A DNA stretch of 64,000 nt from Gavia stellata (lineage: Eukaryota > Chordata > Aves > Gaviiformes > Gaviidae). A model generated the notes under the pieces. The model saw nothing but the letters and a program-made list of their open reading frames with translations, searched no databases and had not been told where the DNA came from. Positions within the stretch are counted from its first letter, which is position 1, and every line of letters starts with the position of its first letter. The stretch is from the NCBI RefSeq assembly GCF_030936135.1, contig NW_026776913.1, positions 186,001 through 250,000 on the forward strand, read 5' to 3'. Position numbers and translations under genes: made by a program. Positions 33,925 through 44,948 of the stretch are shown in pieces.

Positions 33925-33930
33925 GGCACT

Positions 33931-35165
33931 ATGAGGGATGTGCTACAACCAGTAGCGTATGGTCGCTATGAACAAGGGCAGCTGCACGTGGGGCTGTGTT
34001 AGGAGGAGTGTGGGCCACCCAGACAACTTGAGTGATCATCCCCCTTGACTCAGCACTGGTGTGGCTCCACACACATGGGTGTGTCCCAGTGGGTGGCTCC
34101 CCAATTTGGAGAAGTCAGGAGGAACGAGAGAGTGTCGAGTGCAGGTCTGCCAAGATGGGGTTTGGGACCGGGTGCACATGACATGTGAGGGGCGGCTGAG
34201 GGACCTGGGCAGCTTTGGCCCAGTGGCAGAGAGTCTCAGGGCAGTATAGGAGTAGCCTGAAACTGCTTGAAAGGTGGTATAAGAGATGATGGAATCTTTT
34301 GTTTGTAGTTGGAAACAGCATGAGGAAGAACTTATAGCACAAAGTGCAACTGGAGAGGTCCAGACTGGACACGAGGAAACAGAAATGTCACTCGAAGGGC
34401 AGTGCTGTGGTGTAAGAAGTCACCCAGAGGGAGACTGGATCAACCCAAGGCTTTGTGTTGCAAGGGACAACGAGGAAGGATGGAGAGATATCAGTAAAGG
34501 AAGATGCTCAGGTGAGAGCCAGGTGGGGTAGCAGGGTGGATGTCTACAGCCTGCAGAGAAAGAGGTGCAGGTGTGGGAGACCATAGGACAGCCAATGGTG
34601 GAGATGAGAGAGGGATGGAGAAAGTCGGAAAAGCCCCCAACAGAGATCAGCTCTTTCCCTCCTCGGCTGTGGCTGTTGTCTCTGCCACTGACACCCATGA
34701 GGAAGCACCTTGTCCTTACAGCACTCGGGGCTCATTGCCTCCCCTTCCCCACCTGGGAGCCTGGGAGGTATCCTACCGTAGTCCTGCCCTGGGCATTGCC
34801 CATCCCCACATCACATCCCCCAAGAAACAGGCCTGAGCAATGTGTGAGGGACCGGATCTCCCTTCCCAGGGGCTGGGGGTCAGAACTTGGCCCTTTGCCT
34901 GTAGGTAACACATCCAGGGTTACTCAGAATCTCTTCCTTCACATTGACTTTGCCTACCTGTCATCACTGCCTGGAGTTTTCTGCTCTAAGCAGCCCCTGG
35001 GGAGGCTTTGTCAGCAATGTCCCTCCGTGGGACCCATTAACACTCCAAGAAAAGTTGGAGATTACATCAGACACTGACATCTTGAGAGGTTTCTTCAACT
35101 CCCTGTCATTGTCTGAGGTTCATGGACTGGGCACCAAACCCACCCGAGGGGTCATTAAAACACCT
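33931..35165 (+). repeat. Dispersed ~0.85-1 kb repeat with CR1-like left edge (copy 3 of 4)
   Basis: Counterpart of 5,985-7,030. The CR1-like left part is clearer here (HMTCEGRLRDLGSFGPVAES at ~34,180-34,240). The unclassified part follows from ~34,290 to the CATTAAAACACC at 35,152-35,163. Confidence 0.55.
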
Positions 35166-37018
35166 TGAGATGGTCCTCTGCTGCGAGGCTGTGCCGGGCT
35201 CCTGGGACAGAGGGAGCTCAGGGCAAGCGGGCAGCACTGCCGAGAGACAGCTCTGCCCAGGAGCAGCTCCTCTGCAGAGCGCAGCAGGGCTGAGGGCACT
35301 GCCTGCAGGCACCGAGGGGAGAGGAGTGAGGCAGAGAGAGGTTAAAGGCAGTGTGGAATGGGAGGACAGAGGTGAGCTCACTGGAGGAGAAATCTTCACA
35401 GCCCTTGACACGGTAAGTCTCTGGCTGCAGGGCAATGCAGCTACAGTTCATGGAGGGCTCTCGTAAAGCTGGCATGGTACCCAGGAATCTTACTCCTGTA
35501 TAGAGGAGAAGGAGGTGCTCCAGAGCAGGGCTTCCCTGCTGCACCATCAGAGGGACAGGGCATGAGGGCTGCCTTCTGCCAGGGACGGCTGCAGGGTGTG
35601 AAGGTGGGTGTGCAGCCAGGGGTGCCCAGGGCTGTCCGTCCGAGCAGGGTCCCTGCACCCCCGGGGCTGGGTGCTGGGGCAGGGACTCTGCCGTCTGCCA
35701 GGGTCAGCACTCAGCCTGCCCGGGGAGCTCCCCATGGCGCTGTGGGGAGAAGCTGGGGGTGGAAGGAGAGACCAGTGCAATGGCAGGGTCCTTCTGCTGT
35801 TGAGAGGGTGCTGTGTGGGTCAGGGCTGCTCACAGCTCCACATCACTCTCAGGATATTTGCAGAGGGTTGTTCTGAAGAGGGACGTAAAGGCAGCATTTT
35901 CCTGCAAGGGCAGGAGTCTGTGCTTTGACATTTCTCCGATTGGTGGTTGGGTGAGCAGTGGGTGATGGCAATTTATTTCTCTCTTCTGGAGAAGGCACAA
36001 ACAGCCCAGTTCTTGTTAGCACTTCTCTGAGCAGCTCTTTTGCTCACTGCACACACAGAGATGTCCCTGGGCAGTGCTTTGCTGCAGGAGGAAAGAGAAT
36101 CAGCTCCCAGCAGGGAGAGCCCCAGGCATCAGAGACACTGAGAGACAGGTTCCTCCTACACAAAGTGCTGCGGGAGGGAGAATTTGGACACCTCCCTGCC
36201 ATCTCCTGCAGTTCAGAGAACTTCCCCAGTGCAAGTCCCTGGTCTCCTCTGCCACCCAGCACAGCCTCATCCCCAGGGCCACAGGGTCCGGGCCATGAAT
36301 CACCTCCTCGGCAGTCAGACCTCCAGTGTAGGACCAGTGCATATGTCCTACAGTCGATACACAAGAAATATGACTGAAAGGGAAGGATCCTGGTCTTTCA
36401 ATCTTCTCCTCTGGGTTGTCTGGGTGGGCGATGGCACATAGGAATTAATCTCTCATTTCTGGAGGAGGCACTGAAATTCCAAGTCTGTTCCTCTTAGAGG
36501 TGAATAAAGCGGGGAGTATTGGAAATCACCATGCCGTGGTTACAGACAGCATCAGTGTCACTTTTCCAGCCTCGCCAGGGCTGGTCTGATGTTCCCCTCA
36601 GAGCCTGCACACCCAGAGATGCCCCTGGGCAGTGTCCTGCTGCAGGGAGGGCTCTGCAGGGCAGAGCTGAGCAGGCAGCGGGTGGGATGGGCTCTGTGAG
36701 CACTGCCAGGGAGGAGACACAGGGGACAGAGAACCAGCTCCTGGCAGGGACAGCTGCAGGCAGCAGAGACAGGGACGGGGAGTGGGAGGACACTGCAAAC
36801 AAGCACAGGGGGAGGGTGCGCTCAGGCAGCTCTCTTTCTGTGTTTCCCTGCAGATGTCTGCTGGGCACTGTCTGCGGGGCAATGAGCTGACTCTCTCTGT
36901 AGAACCTCCCATGTGAGGGACCCCCGAGTCTCTGCTTTGCCTGTCCTGCAGGGCTTGCAAGCTGCCCCCCAGAAAGGCGCAGCTCTGCTGTGGGATCCTC
37001 GGGAGTGCGGAGCCTTTC

Positions 37019-37638
37019 ACAGAATCACAGAATCACATAATCACAGAATCACTAAGGTTGGAAAAGACCTGTAAGATCATCAAGTCCAACCTGGGAAAAA
37101 AAAAAAAAAAAACCAAAAACAAAAACAAACCACACCACAACAACAAACCACAACACACCAAAAAACCAACCCACCCAACACCACACAGCTCCGTGCCCAT
37201 CAAGCTACATCCCACAATGCCACATCCACACGCTCCTTGAATACCTCCAGGGAGGGTGACTCTACCACCTCCCTGGGCAGCCTATTCCAATGTTTCACTA
37301 CTCTCTCAGTAAAGAACTTTTTCCTAATATCCAGCCTGAACCTCCCCTGGCGCAACTTGAGGCCATTTCCTCTAGTCCTGTCACTAGTCACTTGGGAGAA
37401 GAGACCAACACCCACCTCTCTGCAACCCCCCTTCAGGTAGTTGTAGAGAGCGATAAGGTCTCCCCTCAGCCTCCTCTTCTCCAGGCTAAACAACCCCAGC
37501 TCCCTCAGTCGCTCCTCATAAGACTTGTGTTCCAGACCCCTCACCAGCTTCGTCGCCCTTCTCTGGACACGCTCCAGCACCTCAGTGTCCTTCTTGTAGT
37601 GAGGGGCCCAAAACTGAACACAGTATTCGAGGTGCGCC
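37019..37638 (-). mobile_element. CR1 LINE 3' end inserted after the block duplication
   Basis: 5'-truncated CR1 on the minus strand, of the same subfamily as 26,330-27,092: [59 protein letters not shown]-rich 3' UTR, T-run, octamer tail. The matching uninterrupted site in A (8,440-8,470) shows that 15 bases of target were lost at insertion and that no target duplication was made, as is usual for CR1. Confidence 0.93.
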
Positions 37639-38246
37639 TCTCCTCGCAGAGTCAGTTGCTTCTCTCTGGGAGGGGCCGTCTCCTGCCATCTCCATCACAC
37701 CTCCACCTCTGGGCTGGGCTAGAGGAGAGTTTGCAGAGCTGTCCTTTGAAACAGGACTCCTCTGGTCTCATCAGAGTCCAGGTTTAGGGTTTTTTTAAAA
37801 GAGTAATTTGTGTGTGAAGTCATCTTCAAGGTGGCAAAATGAAAACACAGGGCAGATGGGAATAGGGCTAATGGACACTGCAGCCCTCTGAAAAAACACA
37901 GACAAAGTTATAAGAAAGTCATGCTGAGCCTCTCTTCCGCAGCCCACGTTCTTCCATGAGTCATGAGTGCAGATATTGAACTTTTCCATGAAAGATGGAT
38001 TACATCTGACATCCCCTGTGAACATCGGAGCTGTCACAAACCAGCTCCCATGTACCCACTGCAGCAGAGCAAAGCTGACTCCTCAGCAGCAGAAGGGCAG
38101 AGGTCCTGCTCCTCACAGCACACTCAGCCAGCACAAACTGGAGAAAGGAAATGCATTCCAACTGCGGGGGGATTTCTATGAAAAATTGACTGGATTTTCT
38201 TCGAGAAATCTGTCCTAAATTTTTCCTGTCTTTTCCTTCTTTGGAC

Positions 38247-38248
38247 AG
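38247..38248 (+). promoter_or_regulatory. Predicted 3' splice site before OR B1
   Basis: CTTTTCCTTCTTTGGACAG ends here, 23 bases before the ATG, as at OR A1. Confidence 0.6.
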
Positions 38249-38271
38249 AACTTAAGACCAGGAAACAGCCA

Positions 38272-39324
38272 ATGTCCAACAGCAGCTCCATCACCCAGTT
38301 CCTCCTCCTGGCATTCGCAGACACGCGGGAGCTGCAGCTCTTGCACTTCTGCCTCTTCCTGGGCATCTACCTGGCTGCCCTCCTGGGCAATGGCCTCATC
38401 ATCACCGCCATAGTCTGCGACCACCACCTCCACACCCCCATGTACTTCTTCCTACTCAACCTTTCCTTCATCGACCTGGGCTCCATCTCTACCACTCTCC
38501 CCAAAGCCATGGCCAATTCCCTCTGGGGCACCAGGGCCATCTCCTTTGCAGGATGTGCTGCTCAGCTCTTTCTGTTTGTCCTATTCATGTCAGCAGAGTT
38601 TTATCTTCTGACCATCATGGCCTACGACCGCTACATTGCCATCTGCAAACCCCTGCACTACGGGACCCTCCTGGGCAGCAGAGCTTGTGTCCACATGGCA
38701 GCAGCTGCCTGGGGCAGTCTTTTTTTCTATGCTGTGCTGCACACAGCCAATACATTTTCATTACCATTCTGCCAAGGCAATGCTGTGGACCAGTTCTTCT
38801 GTGAAATCCCACAGATCCTCAAGCTCTCCTGCTCAGACGGCTACCTCAGGGAGGTTGGGTTTATTGTGGTTAGTGCTTGCTTTGCTTTTGGGTGTTTTGT
38901 TTTCATTGTGCTGTCCTACGTGCAGATCTTGAGGGCTGTGCTGAGGATCCCCTCAGAGCAGGGACGGCATAAAGCCTTTTCCACGTGCCTCCCTCACCTG
39001 GCCGTGGTCTCCCTTTTTATCAGCACTGCTGTGTTTGCCCACGTAAAGCCCCCCTCCATCTCCTCCCCATCCCTGGACCTGGTGGTGGCAGTTCTGTACT
39101 CGGTGGTTCCTCCAGCAGTGAACCCCCTCATCTACAGCATGAGGAACCAGGAGCTCAAGGATGCCCTAAGGAAACTGATGACTGGTTGCTTTTCAGAAGC
39201 GGCAATGAACTGCCCATCTTCTTCTGCATATCCCTTGTCTCGTAACTCATTACATGCCCAGACTCTCTTTGGGAGGTTGTTTGGTTTGGTTTCTTTGGTT
39301 TTTAGCTTTTCTTGGTTGTATTAA
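38272..39324 (+). CDS. Olfactory receptor, OR14-like (gamma-c), gene B1
   Basis: Intact receptor frame of 350 residues. Residues 1-307 align with A1 throughout and carry all OR hallmarks: N3 glycosylation site, GN in TM1, HTPMYFFLLNLS, Cys pair, MAYDRYIAICKPLHY, KAFSTCLPHL, PAVNPLIYSM. Where A1 stops (TTT TAA) B1 has TTT TCA, so the frame runs 43 codons further, adding a tail rich in Ser, Leu and Phe (ends SLVFSFSWLY). The tail is hydrophobic near its end and unusual for an OR. The frame after A1's stop is open to the same distal TAA, so B1's tail is former 3' UTR or A1's stop is new. TM3 is LFLFVLFMSAEFYLL, identical to B2 and not to A1. Confidence 0.93.
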   Translation: MSNSSSITQFLLLAFADTRELQLLHFCLFLGIYLAALLGNGLIITAIVCDHHLHTPMYFFLLNLSFIDLGSISTTLPKAMANSLWGTRAISFAGCAAQLFLFVLFMSAEFYLLTIMAYDRYIAICKPLHYGTLLGSRACVHMAAAAWGSLFFYAVLHTANTFSLPFCQGNAVDQFFCEIPQILKLSCSDGYLREVGFIVVSACFAFGCFVFIVLSYVQILRAVLRIPSEQGRHKAFSTCLPHLAVVSLFISTAVFAHVKPPSISSPSLDLVVAVLYSVVPPAVNPLIYSMRNQELKDALRKLMTGCFSEAAMNCPSSSAYPLSRNSLHAQTLFGRLFGLVSLVFSFSWLY

Positions 39325-39433
39325 TGCTGTCCACAAAAAGGAAGTCATTCTTCATCCTATTTCTATTTCAGTATCTGCCTGTCCTGTGTGACCCAGAGAC
39401 TTTGTGTAAATTGGGAGCTGTTTGTTTAAACAA

Positions 39434-39439
39434 AATAAA
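39434..39439 (+). terminator. Candidate polyadenylation signal for OR B1
   Basis: AATAAA about 110 bases after the extended stop codon, at the same place as in block A. Confidence 0.5.
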
Positions 39440-40724
39440 GGACCCTGCTCCGAGTAGTTTGTCTGAGATCCTTTCTCTGAGATCTTCTCTAAAGCCGTGG
39501 GGCAGTGTCTGAGTGCTGAGGTGAAGGGGGCAGTAGGCACAGTAGGCACCTGGAGCTGGGTCTGCTTCCCAGCATGACCAGCATGACCCTGAGGACTCAC
39601 CCCATGGCCCTGGGCTCCACAGCCTGGGGAGGGGGTGCAGGAGTGGCTGGCCAGGCCAGCCTAGATGTGCTCGCTAGGGAAAAGGCTCTGTGGGGAGATG
39701 GGATGTGTGAGCAGAAGAGCAGGGCACTGTGTGTGTGGAACGGACTGGCAGCTGGGGGCAGCTGCCCTGTCCAGGCGAACACAGGGCCAGTCCTGGGCTC
39801 CCTGGGCCCCCATGTCTCTGACTGTCCCATGGGCAGTGAACTGGGGCTGCAAGATCCTGGGGAGCAAGTTTGGCACCTGGGGCTGCAAGCTGCCTGCAGC
39901 GGAGATCTCCTCAGCGTGCCGGCTGGATGGACATTCTCACTGGCCTCCGTTTCCTGCCATGGGACCAGTCAGAGACATGGAGGACCAGCAGAGCAGGGAC
40001 TGGCCTGTGCCCGTGTTCGCTGGACACCCCGGGCAGCTGCCCCAGGGCAGTCGTCACACACCAGCCAATAACCACCACCATGTCCAGCACTGGCCTCTCA
40101 GCCCAGCTTGGAGAGGTTGCTTGTCCCTCCACAGAGGGACACCGAATGACCAGGTCAGAAGTCCAGGTTTGCATTGTACAGACGAGACGTAAGCATGCAC
40201 ATGGTGGGCATGTGGGGAGATGAACCCGAGTGAGCACAAATGCCATCAGCTCTTCCTGGGGGTGCCATGAAGGCCTGTGGGACAGACAGTCTCTCGAGGT
40301 CACTTCTCACTTTGAGAGTAACATCCCCTGGGAAAGCACCTGGATGCAGCACTGGGATGTGCTTCATTTAACCCACGTCCCCGTGTCCATTCCTCATGCC
40401 GTGGAGCATCTCAGACGAGTGCAGAGCAGGGCGATACACCGCAGGGCTGAGGTGCCTCCCAGCCTCTGGGAGCAGCAGCAGGAGGTCAGAGAGACACTGT
40501 GACTGCTGCAGTGCACTGCCTCTGCACGTGCAAGGCAAGGACTCCTCTCTCTGATCACCCGTGTGTGTACGAGGAGTGCACGAGCCCAGCTGAGACATGG
40601 GCACCTGGCAGAGCTCCGACAATTCTGTGTGTGACTCCAAGAACAAATTTCCATTTTCCCAGCGACATTCATCTCAGCTGCCTTGGACAGGCTCATTGCA
40701 AGTGCTCCTGACTGCTACATCACC
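39440..40724. other. No gene recognised
   Basis: Counterpart of 10,261-11,534. A patch near 39,737-39,850 is replaced relative to A. No coding signal. Confidence 0.5.
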
Positions 40725-41150
40725 CTTGCCTGTGATTCCGGATTGTGACCTCAAAAGTGCCGGAGCAATCATGGAGGTTCTGTGGTCCTTGGAAAAAGCA
40801 GACATCAAACCCCTCTTCAAGAAGGGCAGGGATGAGGATTGACAGAATTGCAAGTGGCCTGCCTGCCTCAGACTCTAGGAGGACATGGGGCAAGTTGTCC
40901 TGCAGCCATCTCCAGGCCCTTGAAGGACAAGAAAGGCATTGCTGAACCAGAATGGTTAGGGGAAACGAGGGCACGTTGTGTACCTGGCCTTTTGCAAGGC
41001 CTTTGACATCATCTCCCAGAGTCTCCTTAGAGCCGGACTGATGCTCTCCAGGATAAAGAAATGGATGGTAGGGTGGGTGGGAAGTTGGCTGGATGGTGAG
41101 GCCCAAATGTCATCAGCAGTACAAAGTCTTTTTAGAAGCCAGTCATACCC
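40725..41150 (+). mobile_element. CR1 LINE fragment (reverse transcriptase part), copy B
   Basis: Counterpart of 11,535-11,960: KADIKPLFKKGRDED and VYLAFCKAFDIISQSLL on the plus strand, with the same internal indels. Confidence 0.75.
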
Positions 41151-41469
41151 AGAATCCCTCAGTGATTAGCATTTGGGCCAAGACTCTTGAATGTCCTTAT
41201 TATCCCCCCACATGGTGGAGCCCCATCCAGGAAGAGGGCATGGATATGGGTTGGCATGTGCCTTCTGCCTGAGTACCTGACGGGACAGCAGCAGGCATAG
41301 GGCTCGTTTGTGTGTATCCAAGAAGCTGAAAGGCCAGGGAAAAGGCACGTGGTTTAGAAGATCACGGTGAGGTTACTTTTGTCAGCTCAGGTGAAAGGCC
41401 ACAAGAAGGCTGATGAGTTAGGTCGCGTGCTTGAAGGGTGCTTTCTGAGAATTTTGAGCTTTCCTTGGA

Positions 41470-42330
41470 GGTGGGAAAAAGCAGGAGAGAGAAAAGCTGC
41501 TACAAAGTGCAGCTTGGAAAGTGGAGCCTGGACATGAGGAAGAAGAAATGTCACTCGAAGGGTAGAGCTGTGGTGCAAGAGGTCACCCAGTGAGAGTTGG
41601 TGATCAGACCGTGGCTTTGTGTTTCAACGAACGGCCGGTGAGGGTGGGGAGACGTCAGTGAAGGCAGAGAAATGCCCAGGGGAGAGCAAGGTGGAGAAGC
41701 AAGATGGATGTCTACAGGCTGCAGGAAAACAGGGGCAGGTGTGGGACAGCCTGCGATGGAAACTGCCAAGGGCGCTGGCCAGGCTGGAAGACACGAACAG
41801 AACCCAGGTCTTTGTCCTCTGGGCTATGGCAGTTGTCTGTGCCACCAAGGGCTGTGAGAAGACATGTTGTCCTCATGGCACTGGAGCCTCATTTCCTCCT
41901 TGCAACCCCATGGGGAAGCTGGGAGTGTTGTTGCATTGTCCTGCACTGGGCATTGCAGACCCCACATCCACTGCCCCAGGAAGGGCCCTGACCCACGTGT
42001 GAGGGACAGGATCCCCCTTCCCATGGGCCGGGGGTCAGGGCTTGGCCTTTCTGGTGCATAAAGCAAACCAAGGCTTGACTCAGCATTAGAGCCACCTGCA
42101 CAGTGCCTTTGCCTACCTGCAATCACAGCCTCCAATTATCGGCTCTAACGAGTCCCTGGGGAGGCTCTGTCAGTAATGGCCCTCAGTGGGGCCCAGTAAT
42201 GCTTCAGAGTATTTTAGGTTTGTCTTCTGCCTTTGTCTCCTTGAGGGGATTGTTCAGTCTCTTCTCAGTACCTGAGGCTCCTGGACTCAGCACTACATAC
42301 ACCATGGGGCTCATTAAAATGCAGAAAGCG
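41470..42330 (+). repeat. Dispersed ~0.85 kb repeat (copy 4 of 4)
   Basis: Counterpart of 12,280-13,130, with a replaced ~40-base patch at ~42,048-42,088. It matches copies 1 and 3 only at lower identity. Confidence 0.6.
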
Positions 42331-43960
42331 CTAACGAGCTATGCCTCTTCTATAGTTTTCTTCAGGTCTTCAACATTTGTATAGCCAGTTAGAGAGGTAG
42401 GCACCTACCCTGAAGTAGCATAGCTAGCTCATGCTTTTCAATGAGCAATCTGAAGATGTGATAGGAGAATTCTCCAGTTGATATGGATGCAGAATGTATC
42501 CTAAAGAGGTGTGCACAGGTAGGAAAAGCAGTCCCTTGAGGCCAGACACGGTATGGACAGCCTTGCTCCTCACCTCTCCAACCCTGCCATTGCTCTCGTT
42601 GGCCACCGGGGACTTGCATCACTTTTCTTTACATCAGACTTCTCCACCAAAGTCTGCACCTGAATATTACAGCTGCTTTGCAGCAATTCCTACCTGCTCT
42701 CCGTGGAGAACTGCCATGGAAACAGGGTTTTTTAATTGGGGGAAAGAAAAAAGAAGAAAAAGTAAAACACAAGAGAGCTTAATCCACAAGAAACGCACTT
42801 CTCAGCTGTATGGTTATTTTTGGCAGCTTCCAACTAGGTTCGCCACCCCAGTTGAAGAGTTGCCTATAGGGACTATGAGGGAGAGTACTGAAAGACAAGA
42901 GAGGACTGAAAGACAATGATGCTTTACCTCCCTGGAGCTCAAAGCAGGGTCATAGGTGAGAGGGATCTGAATGATCAAAGAGTAAGAGGCGGAAAACCCT
43001 GGAGAACAGTGGAAAGTGCGTATGTCCAGATCGTTTTCTGAAGAGATGACTTCCGACGTGGGGAGTTTGATCAGGACAGGTAGAAACACCTGGAAGGTTA
43101 GGGAGATTAAATACGCAGCATGACAGACAGAGTACTGGCAATGCAAGCACAGGGCAAGATCAGGATTTCTCTCCTGCAATAAATACACAGTCTCAAAAGT
43201 CCCATTTTGGCAGGATAGAAAATACAGTGACATTTTATTGAAAGTACTGAAACATGGCAGCTGGTAAAAAGGTGCTGGGGTTTTTTTCTTTCTTTTTAGA
43301 AAGTATTGAGAGCAGTTCCCAGGTTTTCAGGCAGAGCTTAAGGGTCTGACCATAAGCAGCCAGTGCCACCTCGAGAGCTGTATCTGAGGTACTTGCTGGG
43401 GCATGTAAAGGACCACTTCCCCTCCTGGTCCAGACCTATGGCCTTACCAGTACCAGAGCCCCAAGACCCCACAGTTTCTCCAGGCGATGCTTTGGACCAC
43501 CTGCTCCCTCCAGGAGTCAACTCCCCCCTCCCAGTCTCTCCGGTTGCTTCCCCCCGGGCACGTGAGCCCCTCTGACTTGTGGTCCCCCCTCCAGGGGCTG
43601 GCACTCACACCTCCACACGCACAAAGAACAGAGATCCCCCTCACCCCAGGAAGTAGTGAAATGGAGTTTAACAAGAAGGCAGGACAGGCTGGGAACATTA
43701 GTTGCAGGGTGCGGCTGGACAAGTGTACTTACCAGCAACCTCCTTCATCGTGACTAGCTGTTTTTAGCCCAATTTCATCCCCCAACATCCTCGAGTCCTC
43801 CCTTTCCCTGCCATCGGTCCTTTCCTAGAAATCCCATCGGAAGTCTTCATTACATGAAATAGGAACCGGGTTTGCAGATCCACTTTCAAGAAGACAAAGA
43901 CAAAAAGTATGAGTAAAAGCATGAGTATTTAATTGCAGTAGCTGCTTCTACTCAGCATAA
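42331..43960. other. No gene recognised
   Basis: Counterpart of 13,131-14,769. Open frames here are not conserved in reading frame with A (for example, a one-base change near 42,715 joins frames that are separate in A), which argues against coding. Confidence 0.5.
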
Positions 43961-44521
43961 TTTAGATGCAGTTGCATTGGAAATCATACTAGCACCTTCA
44001 ATGCCATCTGCTGTGGTATCTGCAGCTGCAATGCTGTTTGACACAGCACCTCTGTCTCCGGTGGTGTCTGTAATGGTATCTGCATCTGCCATGGCATCTC
44101 CAGTGGCATCGGTGCCGGTACCTTCAAAAGAATCTTCAAAGGCACCTGCATCTCCAATGGTGTCTGCATCTGCCATGGTTTCTGCAATGGCACCTGCATC
44201 CTCAATAGCATCTCCATCAGCAATTGCACCTGAAACTGTATTTCCATCTGCAGTGGCATCTGCACCAGCATTGGCACTGTTATCCATAATGGTATCTGCA
44301 TCCGCAGTGATGGCTGCATTGGAGAGCTGTAGCTGACAGGACAGTTGCACACCCAGCATTCCAGATGCAGATACCTTTGCAGATGCCCTGGCAGATTCTT
44401 TCCCACTGCAGATGCAGAGGCCATTGCAGATACTGATCCCGTTGCAGCTATCCATAGCATCACACACCCCCATGCAGATACCAACACCATTACAGATGCA
44501 CACACAGCACAGCGGGCATTA
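43961..44521. repeat. Degenerate period-6 repeat, copy B
   Basis: Identical in translation to the block A copy over 183 codons. It is built from the same hexamer-phased GCATCT/GCAATG units, again open on both strands. Confidence 0.8.
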
Positions 44522-44948
44522 TCCCCCCTCCTCAGAACACATATACACAACACCGCGCTGCGTACGGGGTCTCAGGAAAAGTGACCTCTCGCTTGTCTCT
44601 GTCCTCTACTGGCCTCTAACTCCGGTTCCCACAGGCCCTGCCCTCCTCCTGCCTCCCCAAGGGGCCAAGGAGCTCAGAACTGGGAGAAAGCAGCCATAAC
44701 ACTGCTAAAGAAACCTTCTGCTGGGGATTTGCAAGTTGAGTCCTGCGTGGAAAGGAGGCACGGCCATCTCTGTGAGGGCAAAAATACCCTCCTGACCACT
44801 GCAACAGCCTCACTCACAGCCAATACTGCATTTGGTGGACAGGGACAAAAGAAATCCATTCACTGCCTCCAACACGGAAACAGCTTCCACATGAACCTGA
44901 CTAGAGTTTTCCCCACCCTCTTGCAGAAGGGGATAAGGAGCCACCAAG

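Larger units (their letters stand above)
35166..38271 (+). other. Upstream region of OR B1 with extra tandem segment and CR1 insertion
   Basis: Homologous to 7,040-9,092 but with two differences. Bases ~35,850-36,375 hold an extra segment that is a diverged relative of 36,440-36,740: both contain CAGAGATG..CCTGGGCAGTG and a CTGCTGCAGG or TTGCTGCAGG. A CR1 is inserted at 37,019-37,638. A and B differ strongly at ~35,430-35,510, where A1 and A2 agree with each other. Non-coding first exons of the OR probably lie in this region, but I cannot place them. Confidence 0.6.
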
